From assembly GCF_000374165.1 (NCBI RefSeq), contig NZ_KB893671.1:248193-312192 (forward strand): DNA of 64,000 bases, given 5' to 3'. The notes under the pieces are model-generated. The model was given only the letters and a program-made list of their open reading frames with translations. It searched no databases and was not told the origin of the DNA. Below are positions 16,344 to 26,700 of the stretch, piece after piece. Position 1 is the stretch's first letter, and every line of letters begins with the position of its first letter. Made by a program: the position numbers and the translations under genes. This DNA comes from Parafrankia elaeagni (GTDB taxonomy: Bacteria; Actinomycetota; Actinomycetes; Frankiales; Frankiaceae).

Positions 16344-18127
16344 CCGCTCCCGCGCAGCCACTGCCTCGCGGTCACGGCCGCCCGGCTCATCGGGTGGCCG
16401 GCTCGGGTGGCCACGGGACGGACCACGCCGCCACGCCGTTCCGTGGCGCCGAGTACGCGCACGACAGCACCGCGTATGACCATGCGGCGTACGAGGCGGC
16501 GTATGACAGCACCGCGTACCCCGACGGTGCATACCCCGAAGCCGGGTATGTCGACGCCGGGTATCCCGATGCTCCGTACCCCGATGCTCCGTACCCCAAT
16601 GCCGGCTATGACGGTGCCGGCTACGAGAGTGCTGCTTACGCCGGCGCCGGGTACGGGAGCGCCGGGTACGGCGATGCCGCGCAGGGCGACACGGCCCATC
16701 GCGGCGCCGGGTACGAGGGTGCCGTTCATGCCGGTTCCGCATACGGGGGCTCCGGGTATGCCGGCGTCGGGTTCGCCGGTGGCGCGGACGGCGCCGCATA
16801 TGGCGAGGTGGGATACGCCGGGAGCGGCGACGAAATGCCCGGCACCGCGAACACGGTCGGCGGGGCGGCGGAATACCCGCCCGCTGGTTCCGAGGTCGCT
16901 GTTCACGACATCGGTGCAAACGAGGATGCCCATTTCGGATACGCCGGTTCTGAAACGACGGATTGCGACGGTGCCGGCTTCGAGGCGAGCGGGTATGTCG
17001 ACGAGGTAACCGCCGGGTATGTCGGCACTGCTACGGCCGTGTATCAGGCCGGTGTTTCCCGTGCCACCGTGTCGGCCCGCGAGGTCAGTTCCGGCCAGGT
17101 CCACGAAGACGCGTTTGGGGGAACCCGCGCGCGGGTAACGGCGGGCGCCGCGGGTTCTCGGGCGACCGCCGCGGCGGCGCGTGGCTCCTCGTCCGGGCGA
17201 TCGGGAACAGCGACCCGAACGGACGCCACGCGGTCGCGCGCGGCCCGTTCCGCCGCGGCCCGTTCCACCACGGGTCGTTCCACCACGGGTCGTTCCAACC
17301 CGCCCCGTTCCGACGCTGCTCGTTCCGCCGCCCCGCGGACCGGCACGGGTCGGTCCGCGACCCCGGCCCGACAGACCACGGCCCGGTCGGGCACGGGTCG
17401 CGCGACGGTGCCGCGGCCTGGCGGCGGGCGGCTCTCCGCGGCGATGGCTGTCGGCGCGACCACGATGCCGCTGCTGGACTCGCCGCTGCGGGTGTCGCGG
17501 TCGACCGCGCCCCGTGGCCCGTTCGTGGCCCTGCTGCTGGTGCTGATGGGCGCCGGCCTGCTGGCGCTGCTCCTGCTGAACACCGCGCTGATGGAGAACG
17601 CCTTCCGCGCGAACCGGCTGGAGCGGGATGCCGTCACGCTCAGCACCCAGGAGAAGGAACTGTCGCTTCAGCTGGACGAGCAGGCCGACCCCGGTCAGCT
17701 CGCCGCCCGCGCCAGCCAGCTCGGGATGGTCTCCGGCGGGATGCCCGAGTACCTTCCGCCAGGTGCACCGCTGCCGCCGGGGGCGCGTGTTCTGACGCGG
17801 GAGGAAGGCGGCGGCATGCTGCTGGTGGTCGTCCCCCCGCCGGCGGCGCCTGCCAGCGCAGCGGCGCCCGAGGGCACGTCACCGCCCGGCGACGGGACGA
17901 CCCCCGAGGACGACCCGGCGGCCGAAGCCCAGACCCAGACCCAGACCCAGACCCAGACCCAGACCCAGGGTCAGCCTGTGCCGGATGGGCAGACCGCGGG
18001 CGACGGCCGGACCGCCGGCGGTCAGACGTCCGCCGGTGGCGAGGGCGTCACTGGCGGCGGAGCGACGGCGGGCGGTGGATCTCAGGACGGCGCCCGGACT
18101 GACGGAGAGGCGGTAGCTGGTCAGTGA
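16340..18127 (+). CDS. ftsL: FtsL-like septum protein with a giant Tyr/Gly-rich cytoplasmic extension
   Basis: A 595-residue protein in the ftsL position between rsmH and ftsI. The FtsL-like core is near residues 390-470: one transmembrane helix ([20 protein letters not shown]) followed by a short coiled coil ([22 protein letters not shown]) and the ARASQLGMV motif. Before it lie about 390 residues of low complexity: first tyrosine repeats of the type AxYxxAGY (about residues 35-165), then Ser/Arg/Thr repeats. After it comes a Pro-rich tail with a (Gln-Thr)6 run. Typical FtsL proteins are only about 100-200 residues. FtsL with FtsB and FtsQ activates septal peptidoglycan synthesis. The start overlaps rsmH and the end overlaps ftsI, both by four bases. 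Confidence 0.85.
   Translation: MTAPAQPLPRGHGRPAHRVAGSGGHGTDHAATPFRGAEYAHDSTAYDHAAYEAAYDSTAYPDGAYPEAGYVDAGYPDAPYPDAPYPNAGYDGAGYESAAYAGAGYGSAGYGDAAQGDTAHRGAGYEGAVHAGSAYGGSGYAGVGFAGGADGAAYGEVGYAGSGDEMPGTANTVGGAAEYPPAGSEVAVHDIGANEDAHFGYAGSETTDCDGAGFEASGYVDEVTAGYVGTATAVYQAGVSRATVSAREVSSGQVHEDAFGGTRARVTAGAAGSRATAAAARGSSSGRSGTATRTDATRSRAARSAAARSTTGRSTTGRSNPPRSDAARSAAPRTGTGRSATPARQTTARSGTGRATVPRPGGGRLSAAMAVGATTMPLLDSPLRVSRSTAPRGPFVALLLVLMGAGLLALLLLNTALMENAFRANRLERDAVTLSTQEKELSLQLDEQADPGQLAARASQLGMVSGGMPEYLPPGAPLPPGARVLTREEGGGMLLVVVPPPAAPASAAAPEGTSPPGDGTTPEDDPAAEAQTQTQTQTQTQTQGQPVPDGQTAGDGRTAGGQTSAGGEGVTGGGATAGGGSQDGARTDGEAVAGQ
17930..17965. repeat. Hexanucleotide repeat coding Gln-Thr
   Basis: Six perfect copies of CAGACC lie head to tail in the ftsL frame and encode a Gln-Thr run in the extracytoplasmic tail. 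Perfect hexamer repeats are prone to copy-number change without shifting the frame. Confidence 0.9.
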
Positions 18128-20790
18128 GCTCGACGGGCCGGGGGCCGGCGGCCGGCCGTGGACGTTCCCGACTGCGCCTGGTCACCGGCCCGCCCTCGGG
18201 ATCTCCGGACCCGCGGTCCGGTGGCGACGACCTGCTCGACCCGTCCGTCCGGAGGTTCTCCGGCCGCGACCCGGAACGTGGGCCCGAGCGGGCGGCACCC
18301 GGCCGGCGGCCCGCACCGCGCGGCTCCGGCGCTCCGCCGGCCCGCCGGGAACCGCCGCGCCGCCGGCCGGAGCCCGACGTCCATGATCCGGACACGGAGT
18401 ACTGGTACGCCGAGGACCATGAGGCCCGTCAGGCTGTCGTCGAGGAGTACGTCGACGACGCGCAGGGTGACCTCGAGGCACCCTTCAGCCGCCGATCCGG
18501 AACCGGGCCCACCGCGCGTGGACGGCGGGCCGGCGCGGGCCGGACCGGAGCAGGCTCGGCCAGGTCCGGCCGCACCGGTGCAGGTCAGCCCGGGTCCAGC
18601 CGGACCAGAGCCGGCCGGATGACGGAGGGGCGGGCCGGCGCGGACAGGGCGGACAGGGCCGCAGCGGGCCGTGGGGCGCGTACCACGGCGTCACGCGGTG
18701 GAACGTCACGCGATGCCGCCGCGAACTCCCGTAACGACATCTCCCGCGTGACTTCCCACGGTGCGGCGCCGCGGGCCGGCACCGCCCGGGCCGGTACTCC
18801 CCGCGCTGGCACGACCCGCGCTGGCACGACCCGCGGTGGTACGACCCGCGGTGGTACCGCCCGTGCCGGGGCGCAGCGTGGCGCGGCGGTGCCGCGGAAC
18901 CCGACCCGCGCAACCGCGAGCCGGACGGAACCGGTACGGGTCCATCCGGCCCGCCGGGCCCAGCCGTCGCGCGGGGGGCCGCCGCGGGCACGGGCCGGCG
19001 CGGCGCGGCGCGGTCTGGGCGGGGCGGCGGCGCGTACACCACGGCCGTTCGTCCTCGCGAGCCCCCGCCGCCGGGTGCGGGTCGCCGTCGTCCTGATGGT
19101 GGCCGTGCTGGTCGTGATCGCCGCTCGGCTCGCGCAGCTGCAGGGCTTCGCCTCCTCCACCTATGCCGAGCAGGCCGAGGAGCAGCTGCGACACAGGTCC
19201 GTGCTGCCGGCGGACCGAGGCATGATCATCGACCGGCGCGGCGGCCGCCTCGCGCATGACATCGAGCAGCGGGCGGTCTACGCCGACCCGCTGCTGATGA
19301 CTCCCAGCCAGATCGGCGATGCCGCGCGCCGGCTGGCCCCGGTACTCGGGAAGTCCGAGAACGAGCTGCGTTCGCGGATGACGGCCAACGCGAAGAAGCG
19401 CTTCGTCTACCTGGACCGGGGCCTGGATCGGTCGGTGGGCGAGGAGGTGACCGAGCTCGATCTGCACGGCATCGGGGTGCTGGAGGAGCGGGGCCGCTGG
19501 TACTCCCTGCGGGAGCTCGGCGCGAACTTCGTCGGCTTCACCAACTACGGGGACAAGGACGCGATCGTGGGCCGCGCCGGGCTGGAGCAGGCCTACGACA
19601 GCGTGCTGCGCGGCACGGACGGCCGGCGCCAGATCGAGGCCGACCCGTCCGGCCGGGAGATCCCCTCGGCGCAGAGCATGGAGAAGGAGCCGCTCGACGG
19701 CTCGACGCTGCGGCTGACCATCGACAACGACATCCAGTGGCAGGCCCAGAGAGAGCTCGCGGAGGCGGTCCGCACCTACGAGGCCGACGGCGGGACCATC
19801 GTGGTGATGAAGCCGAGGACCGGCGAGCTGCTGGCGATGGCCGACGCCCCGCAGTTCGACCCGAACAACATCACCGAACGGGACCTGGACGCGATCGGGA
19901 ACCGCTCCACCGGGCAGGCGTTCGAGCCCGGCAGCGTCAACAAGGTCATCACGATGGCCGCGGCGCTCGACCGGGGCCTGATCGACGCGATGACGCCGAT
20001 CACGGTGCCGCCGTCCATCGAGCGCGGCCGGTACACCATCACCGACTCGGAGCCGCACGGGACGGAGCACCTCACCGCGGCCGGCGTGCTCGCCCGCTCC
20101 AGCAACATCGGCACGGTGCTCATCGCGGAGAAGGTCGGGAACCAGCGCCTGGAGGAGATGATGCGGGCGTTCGGGCTCGGTGCGGTCACCGAGCTCGACT
20201 TCCCGGGCGAGACGGCGGGCGCGCTGACCTCGGCCTCGGAGTGGTCCGAGAGCCAGGCGGCGACCATCGCCTACGGCCAGGGGATGTCCGCCACCGCCCT
20301 GCAGATGGCCTCGGTGTACGCCACGGTGGCCAACGGCGGCATGCGTGTCGCCCCCCGCCTGGTGGACGCCGTCATCAGCCCGGACGGGGAGGAGCAGGAG
20401 ACGGCACACGAGCCCGAGCGGCGGGTGGTCTCGCCGGAGACGGCGGCCACACTGACCCGCATGCTCGAGGAGGTCGCGACCGAGGACGGCACCGCCCCGC
20501 TCGCCGAGGTCGCCGGGTACCGGGTGGCCGGCAAGACCGGCACCGCCACGCGGTACGACCCGGTCAGCGAGCGCTACGACGGGTACGTGTCGTCCTTCGT
20601 CGGCTTCGCGCCGGCGGACGACCCGCAGGTCGTGGTCGAGGTCGTCCTCGACAACCCGCGTACGCGCTACTACGGCGGGCAGGTCGCCGCGCCGGTCTTC
20701 GCCGAGGTGATGAAGTTCGCCCTCACCACCCTGGGCGTGCCGCCGCCGGGGACGCGGCCGGATTCACTGGTCCTCGACCTGGACCGCTGA
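18124..20790 (+). CDS. ftsI: Septal peptidoglycan transpeptidase FtsI (PBP2b/PbpB type)
   Basis: An 888-residue class B penicillin-binding protein, the septum-specific DD-transpeptidase. About 310 residues of Arg/Gly/Thr-rich cytoplasmic sequence precede one transmembrane helix (VRVAVVLMVAVLVVIAARLA). Then come the dimerisation domain (PADRGMIIDRRGGRLA) and the transpeptidase domain with all three active-site motifs: SVNK (Ser604, Lys607), SSN (659-661) and KTG (804-806). The GTG start overlaps the ftsL stop. Usual length is about 600-650 residues, so the N-terminal extension is unusually long; part of it is a 15-bp tandem repeat. Confidence 0.95.
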   Translation: MSSTGRGPAAGRGRSRLRLVTGPPSGSPDPRSGGDDLLDPSVRRFSGRDPERGPERAAPGRRPAPRGSGAPPARREPPRRRPEPDVHDPDTEYWYAEDHEARQAVVEEYVDDAQGDLEAPFSRRSGTGPTARGRRAGAGRTGAGSARSGRTGAGQPGSSRTRAGRMTEGRAGADRADRAAAGRGARTTASRGGTSRDAAANSRNDISRVTSHGAAPRAGTARAGTPRAGTTRAGTTRGGTTRGGTARAGAQRGAAVPRNPTRATASRTEPVRVHPARRAQPSRGGPPRARAGAARRGLGGAAARTPRPFVLASPRRRVRVAVVLMVAVLVVIAARLAQLQGFASSTYAEQAEEQLRHRSVLPADRGMIIDRRGGRLAHDIEQRAVYADPLLMTPSQIGDAARRLAPVLGKSENELRSRMTANAKKRFVYLDRGLDRSVGEEVTELDLHGIGVLEERGRWYSLRELGANFVGFTNYGDKDAIVGRAGLEQAYDSVLRGTDGRRQIEADPSGREIPSAQSMEKEPLDGSTLRLTIDNDIQWQAQRELAEAVRTYEADGGTIVVMKPRTGELLAMADAPQFDPNNITERDLDAIGNRSTGQAFEPGSVNKVITMAAALDRGLIDAMTPITVPPSIERGRYTITDSEPHGTEHLTAAGVLARSSNIGTVLIAEKVGNQRLEEMMRAFGLGAVTELDFPGETAGALTSASEWSESQAATIAYGQGMSATALQMASVYATVANGGMRVAPRLVDAVISPDGEEQETAHEPERRVVSPETAATLTRMLEEVATEDGTAPLAEVAGYRVAGKTGTATRYDPVSERYDGYVSSFVGFAPADDPQVVVEVVLDNPRTRYYGGQVAAPVFAEVMKFALTTLGVPPPGTRPDSLVLDLDR
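18790..18864. repeat. 15-bp in-frame tandem repeat in ftsI
   Basis: Five consecutive 15-bp units, the middle ones being GCTGGCACGACCCGC (18805-18819 and 18820-18834) and GGTGGTACGACCCGC, encode repeated A/G-G-T-T-R pentapeptides in the cytoplasmic arm of FtsI. Confidence 0.85.
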
Positions 20791-20913
20791 GTGCCCCGCG
20801 GGCCGCGAGGCGCACCGCCCGGTTCGGGGCAGGCTGTCCGGAGACGGCCGGATCGTCCCGGGGGACCAGCGGCGTCGGCGACGCCCGTGCGGATCCCCCG
20901 ACCTGCCTCCCAC

Positions 20914-20926
20914 TAAGGTCGTCTCC
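20914..20926 (+). promoter_or_regulatory. Putative promoter giving a leaderless murE transcript
   Basis: TAAGGT at 20914-20919 matches an actinobacterial -10 element (TAnnnT) and is followed by exactly seven bases and then the murE GTG. Transcription would begin at or next to the start codon. No Shine-Dalgarno is seen there, which fits a leaderless message. No clear -35 is visible. Confidence 0.4.
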
Positions 20927-22543
20927 GTGACCACCCCGGCACTACGTCCGGCAGCCCTCTCGCCGCGGTCGCTCAGCGAGCTGCCTGGTGTCCTGCGCCC
21001 CAGCCCAGTCGCTGTCGCGGCCGGCCTGCCCGGCCCGTCCAGCATCCCCCGCCCGCCCGGCCGGCTCGGCCAGGCCGCCCCGGCGGCCCCGGCGGGCCTG
21101 TCCGTCCTGCTCAGCGGCGTCACCCACGACTCCCGCGCGGTGCTGCCCGGTGACCTGTACGCGGCCCTGCCCGGCGCGCACGCGCACGGCGCGGACTTCG
21201 CCCAGGCCGCCGTCGCGGCCGGCGCCGTCGCCGTGCTGACCGACCCGGCGGGCGCGGCCCGGCTGGCGGGCCGCGGCCTCGGCGTGCCGGTGATCGCCAC
21301 CGACGACCCGCGCCGTGACCTGGCGCCGGTCGCCGCCTGGATCTACGGCCGGCCCTCGGACACCCTCACGCTCCTCGGGGTCACCGGCACGAACGGCAAG
21401 ACCACCACCGCCTTCCTGCTGGAGGCGGGCCTGCGCGCCGCCGGCCACACCACCGGCCTGCTCGGCACGGTGCAGACCCGCGTCGCCGGGGCGGCGGTTC
21501 CGGCGGTGCGCACCACCCCCGAGTCGCCGGACCTGCAGGCCCTGCTCGCGACGATGATCGAGCGCGGGGTGACCGCGGCGGCGATGGAGGTCTCCAGCCA
21601 CGCCCTGGCCCAGCACCGGGTCGACGCGCTGCGCTTCGCCGGCGCGGCGTTCACGAACCTCAGCCAGGACCATCTCGACTTCCATCCGACGATGGAGGAC
21701 TACTTCGCCGCGAAGGCGGCGCTGTTCGACTCCGACCGCAGCGCGGCCGCCGTGATCTGCGTCGACGACGAGTGGGGGCGCCGGCTGGCGGCCTCGCGCC
21801 CCGACGCGCGGACCTGTTCGGTCGCCGGCAACCAGGCCGACTGGTGGCCCGAGGACGTCGTCGCCGGCCCGGCCGGCACGGTGTTCCGGGCTCTCGGCCC
21901 GGACGGCGCGAAGGCGGACGTCTCACTGGCCCTGCCCGGCCGGTTCAACGCGGCGAACGCGCTGACCGCGCTGGCGCTGCTGAGCGCCACCGGGGTCCCG
22001 CTGGAAGCCGCCGCCGAGGGGATCTCGGCGCTGACCGGTGTCCCCGGCCGGATGGAGCGGGTGGACGGTGGCCAGCCGTTCCTCGCCCTCGTCGACTACG
22101 CGCACACCCCCGACGCGGTCGCCACCCTGCTGGCCGCGGTGCGGCCGCTGGTGACCGGGCGGGTCATCATCGTCCTCGGCTGCGGCGGGGACCGTGACCG
22201 CGCCAAGCGGCCGCTGATGGGCGCCGCCGCCGCCCGGCTCGCGGACCTGTCGGTCTTCACCAACGACAACCCGCGGTCCGAGGACCCAGCGCTGATCCTC
22301 GACCAGATCGTCGCCGGCGCCCGCGGCGTGCCCGCCGGTGCCGGCGGCGGGCCCGGTCGGTTCGTCGTGGAGCCCGACCGGGCGGCGGCGATCGCGCTGG
22401 CCGTCGCCGAGGCCGGGCCGGCCGACGCCGTCGTGGTCGCCGGCAAGGGCCACGAGAGCGGGCAGGACGTCGCCGGCGTGGTGACCCCGTTCGACGACCG
22501 CGAGGTGCTGGCCGCGGCGCTTCGGTCGGCGGCCGACCGATGA
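20927..22543 (+). CDS. murE: UDP-MurNAc-tripeptide synthetase (meso-DAP-adding)
   Basis: A 538-residue Mur ligase that adds the third residue of the peptidoglycan stem peptide in the cytoplasm. The ATP loop is GVTGTNGKTTTAFLLEAG (about residues 150-167), with TTPESPDLQ for substrate binding and MEVSSHAL. The DNPRSEDP motif in the C-terminal domain marks specificity for meso-diaminopimelate rather than lysine. The first 55 residues are a Pro/Ala-rich extension. It begins 136 bases after ftsI, and its end overlaps murF by four bases. Confidence 0.96.
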   Translation: MTTPALRPAALSPRSLSELPGVLRPSPVAVAAGLPGPSSIPRPPGRLGQAAPAAPAGLSVLLSGVTHDSRAVLPGDLYAALPGAHAHGADFAQAAVAAGAVAVLTDPAGAARLAGRGLGVPVIATDDPRRDLAPVAAWIYGRPSDTLTLLGVTGTNGKTTTAFLLEAGLRAAGHTTGLLGTVQTRVAGAAVPAVRTTPESPDLQALLATMIERGVTAAAMEVSSHALAQHRVDALRFAGAAFTNLSQDHLDFHPTMEDYFAAKAALFDSDRSAAAVICVDDEWGRRLAASRPDARTCSVAGNQADWWPEDVVAGPAGTVFRALGPDGAKADVSLALPGRFNAANALTALALLSATGVPLEAAAEGISALTGVPGRMERVDGGQPFLALVDYAHTPDAVATLLAAVRPLVTGRVIIVLGCGGDRDRAKRPLMGAAAARLADLSVFTNDNPRSEDPALILDQIVAGARGVPAGAGGGPGRFVVEPDRAAAIALAVAEAGPADAVVVAGKGHESGQDVAGVVTPFDDREVLAAALRSAADR

Positions 22544-23970
22544 TCGCGCTGAGCCTGGCGGACGTCGCCGCGGCGACCGGCGGCCGGCTCGCCGGCGGCG
22601 CGGACCCGGCGGCCCCGGTCACCCGCGTGGTGATCGACTCCCGCCACGTCGTGCCGGGCGCCCTGTTCGTCGCCCTGCTCGGTGAGCGGGTCGACGGGCA
22701 CGACTTCGCCGCCGCCGCGCGGGAAGCGGGCGCCGCGGCGGTGCTGGCCGGCCGGGAGACGGGCGTGCCCGCGGTCGTCGTCGCCGACCCGGCGGCGGCG
22801 CTGGCGGCGCTCGCGTCCCGGGTGCGTGACCTCGCGCCGGCCACCGTCATCGGCGTGACCGGCTCGGCGGGCAAGACGACCACCAAGGACCTGCTGGCCG
22901 ACCTGCTGGCCGGCCTCGGTCCGACGGTCGCGGCCGAGGGCTCGTTCAACAACGAGATCGGCCTGCCGCTGACCATGCTGCGCACCGAGGCCGACACCCG
23001 CTTCGTGGTGCTGGAGATGGGCGCCCGCGGCATCGGGCACATCGCCGCACTGTGCGCGCTGGCCCGTCCGCAGGTCGGGCTGGTGCTCAATGTCGGGTCG
23101 GCGCATGTCGGCGAGTACGCCGACGGCCGGCGTGGCATCGCGGTGGCGAAGGGGGAGCTGGCCGAGGCGGCCGGCACCCTGGTCGTGCTCAACGCGGACG
23201 ATCCGCTCGTCGCACCGATGGCGGCCCGCGCCCGCGCCGCGGTGGTCACGTTCGGGACCAGCGCCGGGGCGGACGTCCGCGCCGGGCGGACCGAGGTGGA
23301 CGGAACCGGGCGGGCCGCGTTCGACCTGCTCGCCGGTGGTGAGCGCCACCGCGTGCGGCTGGGCCTCGTCGGCGCGCACCAGGTCCCGAACGCGCTGGCC
23401 GCGGCGGCGGTGGCGATCGGCCTCGGCCTCGCGCCGGCGGACGCGGCGGCGGCCCTGGAACGGGCCCGCCCGCGCAGCCGGTGGCGGATGGAGGTGACGA
23501 CCACGCCGGACGGTGTGGTCGTGCTGAACGACGCCTACAACGCGAACCCGGAGTCGATGCGGGCGGCGCTGACCGCCCTCCTCGACATTCGCGGCGGGGG
23601 TCGCGCCTGGGCGGTGCTGGGCCCGATGGGGGAGCTGGGTGCCGCGGCGGACGAGGCGCACCGCTCCCTCGGGAGCCTCGTCGCCGAGCTCGGTGTGCCC
23701 CGGCTGGTCGCGGTCGGGCCCGGAGCACGGGGGGTGCACGATGCCGCTGCCGGAACGGCCGGCTGGCGGGGGGAGTCGGCCTGGGTGCCCGGTGTCGAGG
23801 AGGCGGTGGCCCATCTGGCCGGGCGGGTCCGCGGCGGTGATGTCGTTCTGGTGAAGGCGAGCCGGTCGTTCGGGCTCGAAAGGGTGGCCGCGGGTCTCGC
23901 CGCGGGTGGTGGTGCCGGCCGTGAGGGCCGGCGGGACGGCGTCCCGGGCGCCGCGATCGAGGGGACCTAG
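22540..23970 (+). CDS. murF: UDP-MurNAc-tripeptide:D-Ala-D-Ala ligase
   Basis: A 476-residue Mur ligase that adds D-Ala-D-Ala to the UDP-linked tripeptide. Key motifs are [19 protein letters not shown] (about 106-124), [36 protein letters not shown] and the family signature [11 protein letters not shown] at about residues 328-338. ATG 22540 overlaps the murE stop. The C-terminal 40 residues are Gly/Arg-rich. It is followed by mraY after about 60 bases. Confidence 0.96.
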   Translation: MIALSLADVAAATGGRLAGGADPAAPVTRVVIDSRHVVPGALFVALLGERVDGHDFAAAAREAGAAAVLAGRETGVPAVVVADPAAALAALASRVRDLAPATVIGVTGSAGKTTTKDLLADLLAGLGPTVAAEGSFNNEIGLPLTMLRTEADTRFVVLEMGARGIGHIAALCALARPQVGLVLNVGSAHVGEYADGRRGIAVAKGELAEAAGTLVVLNADDPLVAPMAARARAAVVTFGTSAGADVRAGRTEVDGTGRAAFDLLAGGERHRVRLGLVGAHQVPNALAAAAVAIGLGLAPADAAAALERARPRSRWRMEVTTTPDGVVVLNDAYNANPESMRAALTALLDIRGGGRAWAVLGPMGELGAAADEAHRSLGSLVAELGVPRLVAVGPGARGVHDAAAGTAGWRGESAWVPGVEEAVAHLAGRVRGGDVVLVKASRSFGLERVAAGLAAGGGAGREGRRDGVPGAAIEGT

Positions 23971-24028
23971 TACACGTGGAACACGGTGGGACACTCCGGC
24001 GAACCTGGCACGCGCGGGTGACGCTCGG

Positions 24029-25096
24029 GTGAGAGGCGTTCTCTTCGCCGCACTGGTCGCGCTGGTCATCTCCCTGCTGGGCACTCCGTCGGTGATCCGT
24101 TTCTTCCGGCGGCAGGGCTACGGGCAGGAGATCCGCGAGGACGGCCCGTCGAGCCACCTGACCAAGCGCGGGACGCCCACGATGGGCGGCACCGTCATCA
24201 TCGTCGCCACGCTGGCCGGCTACTTCGTCTCGCACCTGGTGACCGGGATCGGGTTCACCGCCTCCGGGCTGCTGGTGCTGATGGTGATGACCGGCCTGGG
24301 CCTGGTGGGCTTCCTGGACGACTACATCAAGATCCGCAAACAGCGCAGCCTCGGGCTGACCGCGCGGACGAAGTTCGCCGGCCAGGCCGCCGTCGCGCTG
24401 GCCTTCGGCCTGCTGGCCGTGCGGTTCAAGAACGACGCGGGGCTGCTGCCCGGCTCGACGTTCATCTCGGTGGTGCGCGACACCGGGTTCTCGATCGGGC
24501 TGATCGGCTTCCCGCTGCTGGCCTGGATCATCATCGCCGCGACCTCGAACGCGGTGAACCTCACCGACGGCCTGGACGGGCTGGCGGCCGGGACCTCGGC
24601 GATGGTGTTCGGTGCCTACGTCGTGATCTCGTTCTGGCAGTTCGGCAACGTCTGCGAGGCCGGGGCCCTGACCCAGGGCTGCTACTACGTCCGCGACCCG
24701 CTCGACGTCGCGCTGGTCTCCGCGGCCGCGATGGGAGCCTGTTTCGGCTTCCTGTGGTGGAACGCCAGCCCGGCGAAGATCTTCATGGGTGACACCGGCT
24801 CCCTCGCGCTCGGCGGGGCCTTCGCCAGCATCGCCATCGTCAGCCGTACCGAGCTGCTGCTGTTCGTGCTCGGTGGCCTGTTCGTGATCGAGACCCTGTC
24901 GGTGATGATCCAGGTGGCGTTCTTCAAGGCGACCAGACGGCGGGTGTTCAACATGGCGCCCATCCACCATCACTTCGAACTCGCCGAATGGCCCGAGACG
25001 ACGGTGATCATCAGGTTCTGGATCGTCTCCGGCCTGGCCGTCGCGTTCGGGCTGGGCCTGTTCTACGCCGAGTATCTCTCCCACGGGGGCGGTTGA
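24029..25096 (+). CDS. mraY: Phospho-MurNAc-pentapeptide transferase
   Basis: A 355-residue integral membrane enzyme with about ten helices that links phospho-MurNAc-pentapeptide to undecaprenyl phosphate to form lipid I. Conserved motifs are [12 protein letters not shown] near the start, GFLDDYIK (catalytic Asp pair), [15 protein letters not shown] and the histidine motif [12 protein letters not shown] 24029 gives the usual length, though without an obvious ribosome site. The frame is open upstream but those residues are charged and unlike the family. Confidence 0.95.
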   Translation: MRGVLFAALVALVISLLGTPSVIRFFRRQGYGQEIREDGPSSHLTKRGTPTMGGTVIIVATLAGYFVSHLVTGIGFTASGLLVLMVMTGLGLVGFLDDYIKIRKQRSLGLTARTKFAGQAAVALAFGLLAVRFKNDAGLLPGSTFISVVRDTGFSIGLIGFPLLAWIIIAATSNAVNLTDGLDGLAAGTSAMVFGAYVVISFWQFGNVCEAGALTQGCYYVRDPLDVALVSAAAMGACFGFLWWNASPAKIFMGDTGSLALGGAFASIAIVSRTELLLFVLGGLFVIETLSVMIQVAFFKATRRRVFNMAPIHHHFELAEWPETTVIIRFWIVSGLAVAFGLGLFYAEYLSHGGG

Positions 25097-25098
25097 CG

Positions 25099-26643
25099 AT
25101 GATCACGTCCGAGGCCCGGCACGACCCGGCCGACTCGTCCGCGCTGTCCGGGACGGACGTCCTGGTGGTCGGGGTCGGGACGTCGGGCGCCGCGGCGGCG
25201 GACGCCCTGGCGGCCCGCGGCGCCCGCGTGCTCGTGGTCGACGCGGCCGACGGCCCCGCCCAGCGCGCCGCCGCCGAGCGGCTGCGGTCCAGCGGGATCG
25301 AGGTGCGCCTCGGCGGCCTCCCCGCCGAGGCCGGACCGGCCTCGCTGGTCGTGACCTCGCCGGGGGTGCCGCCCACCACGCCGCTGCTGCGGGCCGCCGG
25401 GGCCGCCGGCGTGCCGGTGTGGGGGGAGGTGGAGCTCGCCTGGCACTGGCGCGGGCTGTCCCGGTGGCTCGCGGTCACCGGCACCAACGGCAAGACCACC
25501 ACCACCGAGATGCTCGGTGCGATGCTCCTGTCCGGTGGCCGGCGCGCCACGACCGCCGGCAACATCGGCACGCCGATCGTGACGGCGGTCGGCGCCCGCC
25601 CGCCCTACGACGTGCTCGCCGTCGAGCTGTCCAGCTTCCAGCTCCACTACACGACGACGGTCGCGCCGCACGCCGCGGCGATCCTCAACGTCGCCCCCGA
25701 CCACCTCGACTGGCACGGCGGCGCCGAGGCCTACGCGCAGGCCAAGGCCCGGATCTGGGCGGCCCCGCAGACCGTGGCGGTCGGCAACGCCGACGACCCC
25801 GCCAGCCTGGCGCTGCTGGCGCGGGCACCCGGCCGGCAGGTGACCTTCGGCCTGGACCCCGACGGCGACCCCCGCCCCGATCTCACCGTCGTCGACGGCT
25901 ACCTCGTCGACCGGGCCTTCTCCGGCGGACGTCTCATCGCGGTCGCCGATCTCGGCGCGGCCGGCCACTCCCCGGGGCGCAACTCCGGGCCGCGGGCCGC
26001 GGGCGGCCCAGGCGGCACCAGCGGCTCGGCCGGGTCCGGTCCGGGCGGGCGGCGGGGGGCCGGGGCGCCCGGGTTCGGCGCCGGCCCGGCGCCGGCGGTC
26101 GGCGCCGACCTGGGCCCACACAACATCTCCAACGCGCTGGCCGCGGCCGCGCTGGCCCGCGCCGACGGGGTGGATCCCGCGGCCATCGGCGCCGCGCTGG
26201 CGATGTTCCGGCCCGGCGCCCACCGCAATGTCACGGTCGGCCGCCTCGCCGGCGTCCGCTACGTCGACGACAGCAAGGCCACCAACCCGCACGCGGCCGC
26301 GGCGTCGCTGTGCGCGTACCCCTCGGTGGTGTGGGTCGCCGGTGGCCTGAACAAGGGCCTGGAATTCGACGATCTGGTGGTCAGGGCCCGCAGCGGCCTG
26401 CGTGCGGTGGTGCTGATGGGCCGGTGCGCCGATGAGATCGCGGCCGCTCTCGCCCGACACGCCCCCGATGTCCCCGTAGAACGCGCCGGCAGCATGGACG
26501 ATGCGGTGGAGGCCGCCACCAAGCTCGCGGTACCGGGCGACACGGTGCTGCTCGCGCCGGCGGCTGCCTCGATGGACATGTTCCGTGACTACGCGGAGCG
26601 CGGTGACCTGTTCGCCGCGGCCGTGCGGGTGCGGGGAGGCTGA
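25099..26643 (+). CDS. murD: UDP-MurNAc-L-alanine:D-glutamate ligase
   Basis: A 514-residue Mur ligase adding D-Glu to UDP-MurNAc-L-Ala. The N-terminal Rossmann-like domain (VLVVGVGTSGAAAADAL) is followed by AVTGTNGKTTTTEML, the ELSSFQL motif, APDHLDWHGG and the C-terminal DDSKATNPHA. About 45 extra Gly/Ser/Ala/Arg residues interrupt the central domain near residue 295, between GHSPG and the GPHNISNALAAA motif; family members are usually 450-480 residues. ATG 25099 lies three bases after the mraY stop. Confidence 0.95.
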   Translation: MITSEARHDPADSSALSGTDVLVVGVGTSGAAAADALAARGARVLVVDAADGPAQRAAAERLRSSGIEVRLGGLPAEAGPASLVVTSPGVPPTTPLLRAAGAAGVPVWGEVELAWHWRGLSRWLAVTGTNGKTTTTEMLGAMLLSGGRRATTAGNIGTPIVTAVGARPPYDVLAVELSSFQLHYTTTVAPHAAAILNVAPDHLDWHGGAEAYAQAKARIWAAPQTVAVGNADDPASLALLARAPGRQVTFGLDPDGDPRPDLTVVDGYLVDRAFSGGRLIAVADLGAAGHSPGRNSGPRAAGGPGGTSGSAGSGPGGRRGAGAPGFGAGPAPAVGADLGPHNISNALAAAALARADGVDPAAIGAALAMFRPGAHRNVTVGRLAGVRYVDDSKATNPHAAAASLCAYPSVVWVAGGLNKGLEFDDLVVRARSGLRAVVLMGRCADEIAAALARHAPDVPVERAGSMDDAVEAATKLAVPGDTVLLAPAAASMDMFRDYAERGDLFAAAVRVRGG

Positions 26644-26700
26644 CCGGCAGGCGGGACCCGTCCCCACCGACGCGCCGGGGATGGGGAGCGGAGAGAGCGC

